The notes: generated by a model from the sequence alone, not told the origin. A stretch of DNA of 64,000 nt from Rhyacichthys aspro (GCA_036850595.1 CM072156.1:17845483-17909482), one strand, 5' to 3'; shown: positions 11,538 through 26,500, numbered from the stretch's first letter. Program-made: numbers and translations.

Positions 11538-14500
11538 GTAGAGTCTCTACTTATTCATGCACCAAAACAAATACAAAACACATTTAAAGTTCCCAAACTA
11601 AAAAACCTACATGTTACATCATTACATAACATAAATTTTCAAGGCCCTAATGCCAACTTTTAGATGCATTTAATTCTGCTGTATTAAGATACAGCAGTAC
11701 TAAATGCTTATTCTTATTTGCCACTACTTTTATGATCTCACTAGTAGTGTGTTGAGTTGTTGCTTTCTTACTGAATATGTGCAGGAATCAATGATGTTGC
11801 TGAAACTTTACTAATGGCTATTTAACTGTAATGTTGTGTTTTGTTATTTAAAATGTTGTCTGTTGCCAGTTGATGAACACCTAAAGCTGCCTTGTTCGAG
11901 TCTTCAGCTCGCCTTAACCAGCATAAGATCAGTTAATTTGCAGTTAACATAGAGCAAAGTTGATTAAAACTTACCAGGAAAGGGGGCCGTTGTAAGAACA
12001 AGCATCTGTCAGAGTGAATCTTTTTCATGTCTGTATGGAGACTGTTCATCTGAAGTCTATAGACTTGCTTTAAAGAGATTGGTAAAAGACATCAGTAATT
12101 CATTTTCTGGCTAGATTATGACCCAGATGTGCAAGTTTACTAAGTTCCAGTAGAGTAGTATGTGAATGATGTTGGGTGGGCGTCTGGTGGACCAGTTTTT
12201 AAGGAAGAGGTCAGTGCAGAGAGTCACATGGCTCCCAGCCTCCTGCAGTGAACATGGACCAGCTGCAGGGCTGCTCCCAGTCAGGAGTTGTCGGGAGACT
12301 GGCGAAAGAATGAAAGGAATAGAAGGAAGAGGCAGACAAGAAAGGGAGAGGTGGTGTGTGCTAGTGCCAGAGTAAGAGGCCCACATGACGCAAACTACAG
12401 GCCTCTATAACCAGAGCAGCAGAATCTTAGAGGGAGAAGGAGGAGAGACACAATGAGTTGGAGAGAGAGGGAAAAGCAGACATACAGGCGACAGAGAAGC
12501 AAAGGAACACACCCACTTTTGTAACCTGATCAGAGGGAGCAGTCTGCAGCTAACCTCTTCTTCTAAGGGCCAGGGACATGCACAAGACAGTATGTTTACA
12601 TGGCACTAAAGAAAATCTAATTACTGCCTCCAATCAAAACCGGGCTTTTAAAATACATGTACATGACTTAGTTTTGACATGAGCTGTCCTGAGCAGTCTG
12701 TGATGCAAGTTGTCAGAACATACTGTAAACACAAAGAAGATCTGCAAATCTTTGGCCCATCCAAGAGATGTAATTTATTTTTTGTTTTTTGTCATTTTTT
12801 TTTACTCAATGTGTCATGAGACTAGGATAGCATAGTCCAGTTAAAACTGGCCTAGTTAACCTACAGCTGTAGCTCCATTTAGCTGTGCATACACACCTAA
12901 AGCCTATGAACTAGAGTATTACACCAACAGAAGCCTGTTGCATTCTGACATAATCTAACACATTTACATAGGGACTTAGAAAAGCATGTATTTAAACACT
13001 AATGTAAATAAATCACCTGTAGCTTTACGCCTCACCAAACATATTGGCTTTCATCAGGCCATATGTCAGCAAGGTTATCACTAGTTGAGCACTGCTGTAG
13101 CAGTTTGCTATTTCTGGGTGTGTACATGCCTGTGCAGCCAGAGATGGTCTGTGCAACCACACACACAGTAGGATTAACCTAGAGAGCAGGCTGCAGTCAC
13201 ATGGGGGCTGCCTAACACACTGACCTCCTTGGCTACAGACGCTACACCTCTTAAGATGACCAGAGATCAGCTCCTTCTCCTTCTGCTTTGCTAGTGATAT
13301 GGTAGTGATAAATAGGTATTATGTAACAGACAATATTAAAAAAGGCTTATGAAATGTTATCCAAACTTTAAAGGAGGTAATGATTTAAATGTGTGGACTT
13401 TGTGAAATTTATTTTCAACTGAGCAATGCGTGACTCAGTCAATGTGGCAAACTTTCTGTCAGTTTGAAGTTGAATTGCATTATGGGCACTTTGTGACTCA
13501 CTTGGTAGGGCATATACCACATAACCAGCATTTCCCGGGTTTGGATTTCTGTCTCAGGTCCATGTCATCTTTCTCTCTATGTCTCAATAGATAGATAGTG
13601 ATGTCAGTTTAAATGCAGACATTTAAACATTCAAGTATCATATCTTCTTGAATCTAAATCTTGAGGTATGTTGACATTTATACCTGGCATGAGACAAGCC
13701 TTGATCTTGATATATCTTTCCAAAAGCTGAAACGTTACTTCTGCTCAGGTGTGGATTTTGCCTCATTGTAGTGTTCCTGATGAATATGTGGGTCTGTCCC
13801 GGCTCCAATGGCATATCTGTAATCAAGAGAGACAAGTGTTGCATGATCGCTCTTCCCTGTGCCACTGCTTTCCCGCTCAGCATATCAGTGCCATATTGCC
13901 ATGGATGATTGCTAACAGTTATGATTTCTGAAGGAAGGGGAAGGAGAGAGAGTGTGTGTGAGTAAAGGCAGGGGGGAGAAAATGAAAACAAATTGGCTAA
14001 GCACCAGCGTTGACCCCATTTGTCGGGAGATTTGTGTAGCTAACACTGCTGTTTCTATTGGAGTACTCAATTCAAACGGGATCGCAGACCTTATTTCTGT
14101 CTCCCCCTTCTCGCCCTAATAGGGTGCCATTGCCAGGTCAGAAAGGGGGAGGCGAATGGGGGAGAGAAGTCATCCAGGGGTCATGGATATATGGATGGCA
14201 AACCTCATTGCCTCCCTGAGCGCCCGTTAGCTGTATGAAGCTATGGCCATTAGGTGGGATGGGCTTGACGCTAGCCTTTGTGTGTATATTCGCGTGGGTA
14301 TTAGTGGCAAGCGCGTTATGTGTGTGTGATGTTCATGCTGTCATAATAGACAAGAGCAATCTCCCTGCCCTGCGATTGCCCTCTTCTCAACAGCTGGATG
14401 GGGTGAACCAGAGTTCTCGATGACGACGGCGGTGTCACAGTGAGGACGTGTGAAAAAACCCGGACAACCTACACACAACGTAAACACAACCACCAGCTTA

Positions 14501-17500
14501 TCACAGGGTTTTGGTGCTTTCCCTTCCTACTGTTCTAGTGACCCAGAACTGCTTTGGCTGATGCTATAGTCACTTAATGGTGCTTTGCTGCTCTCAGTCG
14601 TATAGATTCTACATCAGTCGCTGCTTATTAGAAGCCATTATGGATATATTTATGTAGTGTAATTCATTCCACTCTGCGCGTATTAGATCAACCCTAAACT
14701 GCCACCCGTAACCTGACATAGATTACCATTGCTTGTGTTTGCTCAAAGTGAAGACATCCCTGCTCCACTCATTCAGAGGACAGTCTATACAGAATGCCTG
14801 TGGACATTGATTATATGCCTCTAGTGCGTCTTTCATCTCCATCTTTTTTTCCCCTTGCTCCAATCCCCTGCTACTGCTCTTTGTGTTATGTTGTAAGGAG
14901 ACTATGTTTGCTTGGTACATAGAAAGTTTTCCTTAGTGTTAGAACACCTCATCATTACATACACCCACTGCAAAACAACAAAAGATAAATGAAAAGTCCT
15001 CGTGTGAGCTTCTGCTACAAAGTGACTGCCAGACCACTTTATTTGTAGTTTGGTAATATTTTACTTAACTATTAATGAATAATACTTGCTTTCTGTTTTA
15101 GTTTTTTAATTGTTTTCATTGTCAATAGAAATGTACAAAGGCATATTTTATTGTGTACTCACCTATACTGTATAGATAGGAATAATATAAAACTTACAGA
15201 TTTCAGAGCCATATCCAAAGCCGTTTGCCCTGAAGCAAAGCTTACTTACTTCTCTCTATTATCTTAATTTATGGCAAAATGTGTCCAAACAGAGTTAAAA
15301 ACATAACATTTTAGCAACTGAAGTGTGTGTATGGGTGTATTTGAGGAGCTTCATTCTTGAATATAAGTACATGAGGCTCTAATACTGGAGTGTTTTCATT
15401 TTCCTCACATGAAAGTATGCAGATGTGCAGATAGCTTCAGTAAACAGTGATGCGTCTTTGTGAAACCTTTGCCATTGTAGGAAAATGCTTAGAAAACTAT
15501 CTCGGAAGACTACGAGTGGCTGCTTTTATGGACGTGTACTGCAACATGTTTTTTTTTTTTTCTGGAAAAGGTGTCCACATTTATCCGCACTGGCAGCCGA
15601 ACAACAGCCCAAAACAGAAGCAGCTTGCCGTTGCTCTAGTAGCGCTTGCGCCAGAGGGACCAGTTACCTCCACCTCACTAGCGACTGTGATGTGAATGGC
15701 ATTTGGCATTGGAAGTGTAGCTGTGAGGCCTTGCGTACGCCTAACCCTCGCCGCCCTACAAATGGAGCCAATGTGTTCAGCAGCTGTGGAAGTGACGGCT
15801 GGAGCGGGGCCAGCGCGCTCTGTTTGATGCAGTGATTTAGCTTTGTGCTCCCCGGCTAACCTCTGATTTAATAGAAGGTGAAGTTTGGCTGCGGCAGGGG
15901 CGCTTTGGCACGAAACAGGTTTGTTCCACAGGTGGGAAAATGTCACTAGGAAACTTGGACTAGGAATATTTTAATGTAGCTTGCCTTTGGCTATGTGGGT
16001 ATCAGATATTCAGATATGCTCCTTTACAACTGCTGTTTTTGTAATCAAGTTTTGACTGTTAAATCAGGTATTGAGTTGTTGCACCAGTGTTAATAATATT
16101 TTAAACGGAACTAAGGGTTTTAAAGACCACAACTGATTTCTACGCTGAATCATTTTTGATAATAGTCACATCCTTTGTTTTAGAATTTAACGATTAAAAT
16201 AATATTGTGTTGGGAAGCCTCGTGGCTCACCTTGTAGAGCATATACCACATACTTGGGAGACCTGTGTTCGTTTCCGGCAAGGGTCATTTGGCTAGTGTC
16301 ACTCCCCACTCTCTCACACTGTTTCCTGTCTATCTGCTACATTAACTACTACCAAATAATGGCCTAAAAATATATAAAAATATAAAATTATATTCGTCTT
16401 GAAGAGAAAGATGGGAGGTAGCAGCACAGCTCTACAACGGTTTCAATATAAGCTCTGAATTGACTTAAATGCCATAATGTTAACATTTCTGTCAACGAAG
16501 ATTTGCGTCATAGCCTGCGACACGTTTCGGCGCGGTGCCAGGCAGGTGGCTGTTGTGAATGACTTCTGTTGTTTTTGTCAGAAAAATCTGAGAACATAGG
16601 GTGTAATATCGAGTTCAGTGCTTATTTCGATCGTAGTAAGCTCCCTAAACCTGCATACTGTATGGTTGAAATAAATCCCGCCTCCCTCGCTACAATTGGT
16701 CGGTAAGAAAGAGCCGGAGCAGAAATCGGGGGCATATTGGACAATCCCAGACTGACTTTCTCTGTATGTAATACAATGAGAAAGTTGTCTGGCTGGACAG
16801 GATACAAATATCGTACAGCAGAGTAGTCACGTGGTGCGTCATTCTCTCCAGGATGCGCTGCAGGGAAAATAAACATTTAATCATGAATGCTCAACTTACA
16901 GGCTGTGTTGCCTTCATATAAGGCTTATATAAGGCTTTTAATTTTTTGTGGCTCCAGACAGATTTTTTGTTGTTGTTTTTTTTGGTCCAATATGGCTCTT
17001 TGAACATTTTGGGTTGCCGACCCCTGCTCTAGACTTACTCCCTAAAAATCTTGTCTTGTCTTGGTGCCGGTTAGTGCTGGGTCTTGACCTCCAAACTAGT
17101 TAACATGCCTTGTATCAGCAATCCATGAGGGAAGTAAGGTTATGGTGGAAGTTGCTAATATAGGTCTCCCATGTTAATGAGATCCTTGACTTGGGTTAAG
17201 AGAAGGGCAACAGAAAAGCTCAGGACTTTCTCTTGTATTACTAATTCTTCCTCCTCTTTTTTTGTGTGTTTTCTTTATTATTGTTTACTTCCCGTCTTAC
17301 TCTCCTGTCCTCTGTTTTTGAATAACAGCTTGTAATATTAATAAAAAAGGAAAAGCAGATCACTGACACTAGTTTAGAAAAAAAAAAGATTTTTTGAAGT
17401 ACTGCATTAGAGCTCCCCAAATATCATAATTAAATTTTTACCATGGAAAACAGCAAACTCATGTCATCAGCTGTTTCTGGTGTTAGCAAAGGATGGCTGG

Positions 17501-20500
17501 TATAAACAGGTTTGTGTAGGAAGGAAACTAAACTATGTCTCTGCAGGATTACAGCAATGTTTGGTAAAAAGCAATAGTAAAATGCAACAGGATCACTTTC
17601 ATGTAATATATTTTGTTTCTTAACAGCTAATGCAAATAACCTTTTTTTTGCATTCATACCTTTTGTACACTTCATATCATATGAAAGTGCTACTAATCCT
17701 CAGCTTTAGTGATGCAAAAACATTACTGGAAAGCCCTTGAGGCTATATAGAAGCTTTAACGCAGGAGCCATGTTTGTATAGATTTAAAGGTGGCATTTCA
17801 AGTCCTCCCAGTCACAGCAGCTAGTTGCTAACCGTCGCTACGAGGCGTGTCCCTTTGGCTCACTGCCACATTGTTCCTGAATCCTTACAACACATGTCAA
17901 AAGAAGAACACACAGGCTCAAAATAGACAAATGCACTAACACAACCTCAAGTCAAATGTCGGCCATGGCACTCATGTCAACCAGCCAAGGGAAATTTCTA
18001 GAGTGACACTGTAATGTGGGAGCAGGCCTTGCAGCCCACGCTGGCGGAGGTAGAAAAATCTGAAACGTTGGAGGAAAAATAACTCTCAGGAGGAATTGCA
18101 ATATCCCTGTCATGAAGGATTAGCTTTTCATTTTTTAGTATCTGTTGGGGATTAATTTACAGTGGCAGGCAGTAACTGAAGCCGCACAGTAATGTACATG
18201 TCACATACATACAGGTTGCATCGTTCTGAGCTTGTGTTTACTCAAGCGCGCTCAACCCGAGCAGTAGCAGTTGACCTCCTACGGCGCTGCAAGGGTTAAG
18301 CGCAGGAATGATTGAGGTGTTGGTCGCACGCAGCCTGCCCAGAGGACTGCTTCTGCAGTTTTTCTCCCTTTCTTACACTTAACAGTTCACTCTCTCAGCC
18401 TTTCGACTCTATTTTGTCCTTGTTCTGTCTCTGTAAAGAACTGCTATTCATCTTGTAGTTTTCGTCATCGACCTTATTCCAGTGTTCCCTAATAATAATT
18501 TTATGTTAGTTTTCAAAATAATAACTCGGGGTAAATATAAAAAAAAATCTGCTAAAAGTCTAGATCATTGCAGCAATCATGCCTTCTTCTATAATACTTT
18601 GGAGCCTTGGAATGTAAAGACCCCCGTCAGTCATGTCTAGCTTGGTAAAGCAGCTGATGAAGTGTAGTTTCTACTGTAAGTCATTTGAAATGCGATATAG
18701 TCCATAAAAATGCCATGCCTTGGCTTCAATAGTGTCTGTAATTTACCACAGTTGTGAGGTTTTGACAAAGTCTGAAAACACTGACCTTTGAGATTATTGA
18801 AAAGTGCTTTGGTTTGACCTTGAAAACATTATGTATGCTCATCAAACCCCACAGTGTGACATCATAGCCTTACACCCCAATGGATAGAGCCTAGACACCA
18901 ATATCTTGACCTTTAGAGAATGTAAAATGGTCACAGAAATTGAGCACGAGTGATCTATTTATCCACAGGTAAAGCTTTATCTATCCTTTTCCTCTTGTCG
19001 GTGCTTATCTGCTTCTCCTCACATCTCCCTCTCCTCCCCTCTCTGTTTACCTCTCTTTTCCGCCACCTTCCCTCCTTACTGACTCACTCCATACCTTTGT
19101 TTTTCCGTCCCTGTGCTGTGGGGGGGCAGGGGGGCGCTGGAATTGGAAGCAGCCTGAGTCAGAAGGAAATGAACCCAATAAATCAAACTCTTGTCCCTGT
19201 CTCCTCCCTGCCAGGACCTGCTGCCTGCCTCACCAGCACTCTGCAGCTACATGCACTTTACACTGACACCAACTTCACTGCCTGTCGTCTTCTTGTTGTT
19301 TTCTTGCATCTAAATAAATCAGTAGCTGGTCTCTGGTGCATTGGATTGCATGTAATGACCTTGGGGGGGGGTTCCAGTTTTTTGGTAGGGTTTCTGTATA
19401 AAAATGTGAAGTATCTTTTGGTAGGCTTACCTAAGAAATGAAGGCAACATGTAATCTTATTCTCACACATGTAATAGTGGCACACTTGGCATGCATTTGA
19501 TTTCACCAAAATCTTTTATGTGATATGTATTAGGTCTCGATAAAAAAACATTTATCTCCAAAGAAAAATCCAATTACCTCAAGTTATATTGTAATCATCT
19601 CAATTTCATTATCAACAATAATATTCTCCTATTTTGAATCCACATAGAGCTAGTGGTACATACTCATATAAAACGCGTGGTTATATTTTCTACTGTGGCA
19701 TTGGTTTGTTTGGTTGCATATCTTGATAAAACATTGTGTACTGTGTTACTGGACGCGCTCTCGACTTGTCAACAGTTGCTGTGATAAAACAAACAGCTAC
19801 CCACATGTCTAGTGACTTGTTCTGCAGCACCCTTAACTCTGAACATTAAGGAACTCAGACCACCGATGTTGTGTCCTAGCTCAGCTGCAGTGGCCCGCCG
19901 CTTTGTTAAAGCTCACACTATTGCTGCTTCCGAATCTACACCTGCGCCAGACACAAAAGCAGCAGGCCCATTGTTCTGTGTCTCATGAATACTTTTCACC
20001 TGTTGTTTGAATGACATCTCTAAATAAAGCTGAGATTTGTTTTGAATGCTTTATACTGGTTTCGTTGCCGTGAGATTGGCTAACAGTGGTTGGCCTTTCT
20101 GGATGCAGTGTATTCGTTTATGGAACACACTTTGGTCCTTCTAAATGATGCAGTGTAGGCTGTAACTATAAATGTAGGAGGCCGGTGGCATGTTTTTAAT
20201 ATACAAGCAAGTTATTTAATAAGTCCCAACTGGCAAAAAGAAGAGTACATTTAAAGTTGTAAGTTTTAATCTATTTGGTGCTTCTAAGGTAAAAAATAAG
20301 AAGCAAGTATATTTAATTTGTATAACACCGTTTACAGACATAAATTACAAAGTCAGGATTCCCAAGCGACACAGAAAACCTGAAAAAGCTGGAGTGGTTT
20401 CCTGGTTGTGTCCAAATGCCTTTTTTCTTTTTCTTCTTTAAACTTAACCTACGTCTTTTTTTAACATATCCCTGGATAAGGCTCATGTCTGTGTTCCTAT

Positions 20501-23500
20501 ACCTGTCAAGTGTTTTATTTGAGCACATTGTTGCTGGCATGGTTTGTGTGGCTTGAAAGATTTCTGGAACACCAAAACCTGAACGTTTGATGGCATGTTT
20601 TGTCAAATTAGGACACACTGCCGAGGAATAAAACAGAAAAGACGACAAGCCAGCATAGCAAGTCAAGTCACAAATCTGCAGACCCATTGACACGCAATGT
20701 GGCTAATAACACGTGTTATGAATTAAATAAGTTCACTCAATACTGGTGCTCCATTACTTTAAACACTGTAGTTCATTAGCTTGAATCACACACATAGTCA
20801 TCCAGTTAATTTAGCACATAAAAGGCTTCTCTATTGTTTTCAGATGTACAGTGCACTGACACATTAAATGACTCTATCTACTTTCTCTCCTTTTGCCCAT
20901 CTCTAGCCGGTGGCAGAGCCCATCCCCATCTGCAGCTTTTGTTTGGGGACCAAGGAGCAGAATCGCGATAAGAAGCCAGAGGAGCTCATCTCCTGTGCCG
21001 ACTGTGGCAATAGTGGTGAGTGAAAAAGAGAAAAGAGAGATTATTGCACATTTAGTTCATTATGCAGTTATGATCTTACTAAATATGTTCAAATGAACAG
21101 CCTTTTAGATTAGTTATAAGATCATATTTAGTGTTAATAAATATAGTATGAATGTTGGGTTTATACAATGTCTTTATTCACTTTCTATGTGTAAAGGGGA
21201 GGTTGTTTCTTGTTTCTCTCTGGGTTTATGTTCCACAAAAATCTGTCTTTTTGCTACTCTTCAAAGTAGGGAAAAGCACATCTCTGCCAGATTGTCATTT
21301 ATGTCTCAACAGTCTTTGCAGCCAGGTTGGATTCAGTAAGAGATTTCAGTTCCAAAAGGAACATTTTCTCCCTCCCTCTGTAGTGACACAAGTGGGTCAC
21401 AGCTGTCAGTCAGAGTTGTGACAAAAAAGATTTTGATGTTGATGCACTAAAATATGCATGTCTACCTACCTGCAGGCCACCCGTCCTGTCTCAAGTTTTC
21501 CCCAGAGCTCACAGCACGAGTCAAGGCGCTGTGGTGGCAGTGCATTGAATGCAAGACTTGCAGCAGCTGTCAGGATCAAGGAAAGAATGCGGTGAGTGGA
21601 TGAGTGAATATGGGGGACTGGCAGCCAAACAGTGTCTCTGAGCACTCTCTGCTTAAGTGCCAGATAGAGACGCTGACAGATATATCTGTGGTCCTGGGAG
21701 TGAGCTATTTTAGGCTTCCCCATTTCAATGTTTTCTTTTAATGTCATGTCAGGAATCATTGTTATTCAAATATTTGTTAAAAAAAAAGGAAATTAACATT
21801 TGTGATGCAAAGACATACATATGGATTAAAATAGTGAAATGCTTAAGCCAATCAGCCAAGTCTATATCAAAAAGATTGCATCAGTCAGATGCTCTTTTTA
21901 ACATAATTCTTAATAAGTTAACCTGAAAACTTTAAAACTGATCTTTGAAATGCCCCACAAACTTGTTTGCAGGACAACATGCTGTTTTGTGACTCCTGTG
22001 ACCGGGGCTTCCACATGGAATGCTGTGATCCTCCACTCATGCGGATGCCAAAGGGTAAAGAGACAGTTTTGTCCAATAGCTTGTAAGAGACATTAATGTT
22101 TATATTAAAAGATCATTTGCAGGATTTGTATTGAAGGAAGCAACATACAAGTAATAATACATTATGTATGCCACTGTCATGTCTAATCCACTTCATCGTG
22201 TAAACCTGTGCTTCTCTTCTTTTTGCCAGGCATGTGGATTTGTCAAATCTGTCAACCAAGAAAAAAGGGAAAGCTTTTACATGACAAGGCAGCACAAATC
22301 AAACAACGCTACAGTGCACCGCTGGGACGGCCCAAGAACAGGTAGAGAGCTGCTTTCAACTTATGATGTCGTCTTCTATGTGGTCGATGTGGTGGATGGC
22401 TGCAGCAATGTGCCATGTCACGGCTAACAGCTAAGAACCTCTAAGCTATTACACTCAGCATTAGCCTTTAGCATTTTACACTTCCTCTGTATGAATGTTT
22501 ATGTGGCACATAAGTTGTAGTGAACATTATTATGAAATGATTATCTCTTACATAATCTCAAAACCTGTCATTCCTGTCTCATTAGACCAGGGCGGCCGTT
22601 CAAGAAGCTTGGAGGCCGTGGCAGACGGAAGCGGTCTGCATCAGCCAACTCGTCGTCTAGCTCTTCCTGCGAAGGTTACCCTGGGGATGATCGGCTGCTT
22701 TTTTCGATGCGAGAGGACGACGACCTGACACAGAGCAGCCTCCGTTTTAACAACAAGACCAAGGGTTTGATCGATGCCCTCACAAAGTTCTTCACACCAT
22801 CGCCTGAGGGGCGTAAGGCGCGCCAGGAAGTGGTGGACTACTCTCAGCAGTGCCGCATCCGTAAGAAAGCCAGCCGGCAGGGAGATGGAGATGACAGGGC
22901 GGGTAAGGGGAAGGGGTGTTTGTCTGCTCGTACACACAGCACTTTATTGAGACAGCTATGTTTAGCTAACAGCATTAACTCAAAACAGAGCTGACCTCAA
23001 GAGCTTTTTTAATGGCAATAAATTTGTCTCAAAGCATACTAACAAACACATTTTATATTTTATACTTTTATCTGATCTAATTATCAGTGTTGCTCTTCAG
23101 ACTTCTGCCATCTTAATTAATGCATAAACTGTGTGTGTCCTAACAAATTATACAACCCTGTACTGTAATGTATTCGCAAAGCAGGGATAAAATGGCTAGC
23201 ATTGATTTGTCATGTTGCCTGAGAAAATGACAGCTCATGCATTAAATATGCTGTGTAATTTTTACAGGCCACCTGCAGTTCTATTTCTACTCAGATTTCT
23301 GAAGCCAAACACACACTGTGAAATACTGCACAGCAGCTGAGAATACACACGAGCAGAAATATTGACAGCATCCTAAGCTGTGTTGACCCACAAGGGCTTG
23401 AGACTGTTACACAGTTTATGACACCCCTACCCTATACGCCAGTCTATCACCCCATCCCCTTGTGGCTTTATCAGCTAAATCACCCTCTGTCAAAAATGAA

Positions 23501-26500
23501 TACGTTTTCTGTAGCAGTGCATCTCTGGCTGCCCACTGTGTCTGTAACATCACTGTAAAAATCAATCAATAGACATCTTGGCTCCCTGTCTAGAAAGCCT
23601 CTCACTAGATTTGCACTAATGGTGACTCTGTTTTCCAATCCCCAGACAATCAGGAAGGCAGTGACTGGCGTGACGAGGATGATAAACTGCCTGGTCACGA
23701 AAACCTGACGGAAAAAGACATTGAACTGTTCAGACACATCCAGGAACTGGCATTACAGGTGCCGTAAGATGCACTATTTTGCTTTACATAAATACCTTAA
23801 TATAGCAAATTTAACAGACTTTCATGAATGAGCTTGAGCACAGTATTTGTCTGTCAATATGAATACTTCACTTCAACGTGTGGTTTACACAAAGCACTTA
23901 CAATTAAGTGAGAGTAAAGGTTTTTAGTGTTTAAGCACTAGCTCTGCAAACAGCGAGGCTTGAATGGTAGTGCTATTAGATGCAAAGTTCAGCTCTTATT
24001 TTATTGAACGGTACATAGATAGCATAGAAGTTACATTAAAGCACCAGACTAGCGTTGACTTTCTAGAATGAGCTTTATTACAGTAGTAGGACTTGATCTT
24101 TGAGGATCTTTTAAAAGGGTGTAATGTGATTTTCAGTAAGTGCCAGCAGAGTGCATGGTTATTAGAAACGGCAGGAATCAATCAGGTGTGCTACAGCCAA
24201 GAGACATTTACCTCAGAGTGACGAAGGTTGAATGCTATCAGAAAATCCCTTGTGACTTGTCTGTCTGTGGTCTGCTGTTGTTTCTAGTGATAACATTTGA
24301 TGTCTTTGTCTCTCTCTTTCTCTTCCAACATTGTTGCTCACATATACAGAAAGTTGGGGTGACCGGGCCACCAGACCCGCAGATGCGCTGTCCATCAGTC
24401 ATAGAGTTTGGAAAATATGAGATCCAGACTTGGTATTCATCTCCTTACCCACAGGAGTACAGCAGGTAACATAGTGTGATGAAACCCATGACATTGTGAA
24501 GCATAAATATTTTAACCACCATTTCATAAACTAAGGCTACTGAATATTTGTCTATTGCTTATTACAGAAATAGTCTATAACAGTTCCAATAAAGATGATT
24601 TATCTAAACCCTTTACTGTTCAGACTCCCCAAGCTGTACCTGTGTGAGTTCTGCCTGCGCTACATGAAAAGTCGCAGCATCCTTTACCAGCACATGAAGA
24701 AGTGCCAGTGGTTCCATCCGCCTGCCAATGAGATCTATAGGAAGAATGATGTCTCTGTATTTGAGGTAAGCTAGAAAAGCTGATAAACCAAACACTGCAT
24801 GTTTTGATTTACGATTTTACCTAATGGAGTTCATACTACCACAAATCAGTCATTAACAACCTTTCCACATTGTTTTCTATTATTAGAACAAATGTACTGT
24901 ACAGCTCTTGCGGATGCGGCAGTATTGTGCCAGATATTTTAGTGGCTTGTCTGCAAGGCATGGTCAGTGCAGTTTTTGTTTCCTGGCTCTGCACTCCATC
25001 CTCACTCTGAGGACAGCACAGATATGTGGCCAGCTGCCAAAGTGAACCTCCTTCCTTTTCTTTTCTACAGCTCTTTGTTTCTCTCCGCCCTTTCCAACAG
25101 CCAGCCTCCAGAGATGCAGCTTAGTGGGGATCATTGCTCAACACTTACCTTTACATCTTTTCAATGTGCCCTTCTTTTACAGCAGCTTAAAGAGCTTTTG
25201 AAAAGCTGTTGTTCTGGAGTTAAATGTGCTAATCTGACTTGCCTTAACTTCTCAACAGGTTGATGGAAATGTGAGCACAATCTACTGTCAAAACTTGTGT
25301 TTGCTGGCCAAGCTGTTTCTGGACCACAAAACCCTGTACTATGACGTGGAGCCTTTCCTTTTCTACGTCCTGACCCAGAATGACAACAAAGGCTGTCACC
25401 TTGTCGGATACTTTTCTAAGGTAAGTATTAAAGGGGACAGTACTTTCTGCGCCTATAATTGTGTATTTGTGTCTCTAGTAACTCACAAAGTGTGAAATAA
25501 AACGATCTCTGTGTTATGGGGCAGAGCTTCCCCATTTGGGCAAAAAGGCCTTGTTTCTCAAAAAGCTTTACAGTGACGAAACAATCCAAGGAGGTGGGCT
25601 CTCTCCTCCCATCATTTCCCTTTACAGGCTGCAGAGCGAAGACTTGGGAAGACTTGGGTCTTTACAGTAAATGCGTCCCAGCATGCTCATAGGCAGAGTT
25701 TGCTTTTGGTCTTAGTGTAGCAACTGAGGCTAATAGAAGCTACATATCAATATCAAGACGAAAATACATTGGCCGTAACGCACACGGACTTATGTGTCAC
25801 TCACTTCTGTGGGAGGAAACCATGTCTGTTCAATATGCTTTTAAATGCATTATGAGTGTTTTCAACTGAATTAGTTTGCCCATCAGTTACTTACCATTGC
25901 TCGCTCTCACCCTGGCTTCCCCAGTCTCTTCCCCAGTCTCTCCCTGGGACTCTTAGTGCTCAAGATCAGACTCTGGCTCAAACGTGTAATCCACAGTTTA
26001 ATCAATGAGGCGCTTTCCATTTTATCACAAATATTTAAAATCTCGAAATAACAACTTGTTGTTTTGTACTAGCGCAACCCAGTTAAGACTACAGAAAATG
26101 GCGGCCGAGAGCGGAAATAGGGGTGGGATATGAAGTGAACTCTATTTAGCCAGTCAGACAGGGTTTTCCAGGGCTATCTATAACCTTAACCCTCGACACA
26201 TTTTGATCGAAACATGTAACATACGCTTCGCTGGGACCACAAGGGACTATGTTATTAATTGTAAAAAGGGCATTCAATATGTCCTTTAATTTAAAACTGT
26301 TAAATGTGTTATACCTACTTTATTATCCAAATATATTGTTTTATTGTGTGGAAAGTTTTGATAGATATCTTCAGTCTTAGCTTCTTATGTTAGCTGATCT
26401 ATCTTGTTTGTCTTAACTTTGAGAATTCAACAAGACACTGTCCATAATTATATTCATTTTAAAGCAAGGGCTTTTGATTTTTCAAAAAATCCTTTGTTAC

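Larger units (their letters stand above)
11538..20906 (+). other. kat6a: kat6a intron 1 (9.4 kb)
   Basis: This is the longest kat6a intron, from the GTAGAG donor at 11538 to the TCTCTAG acceptor at 20906. It holds two tRNA-type SINE copies (near 13490 and 16214) and a hAT-like terminus near 17029, listed separately. Between about 13700 and 14700 there are stretches of mixed composition with ATTA cores that could be conserved regulatory DNA. I see no convincing nested gene on either strand. Confidence 0.7.

Noticed and set aside
11538..11663. Extension of the first kat6a coding frame past 11537
   Set aside because: Homology stops at HEKDK, a donor follows immediately, and the next exon continues in phase. 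The extension is intron read-through.
13638..13991. Minus-strand open frame of 117 codons in kat6a intron 1
   Set aside because: No domain, promoter or splice support. It lies in intronic DNA beside a SINE.
16622..16884. Minus-strand frames resembling a small protein
   Set aside because: They lie within the hAT-like repeat ending at 17029 and have no transposase signature.
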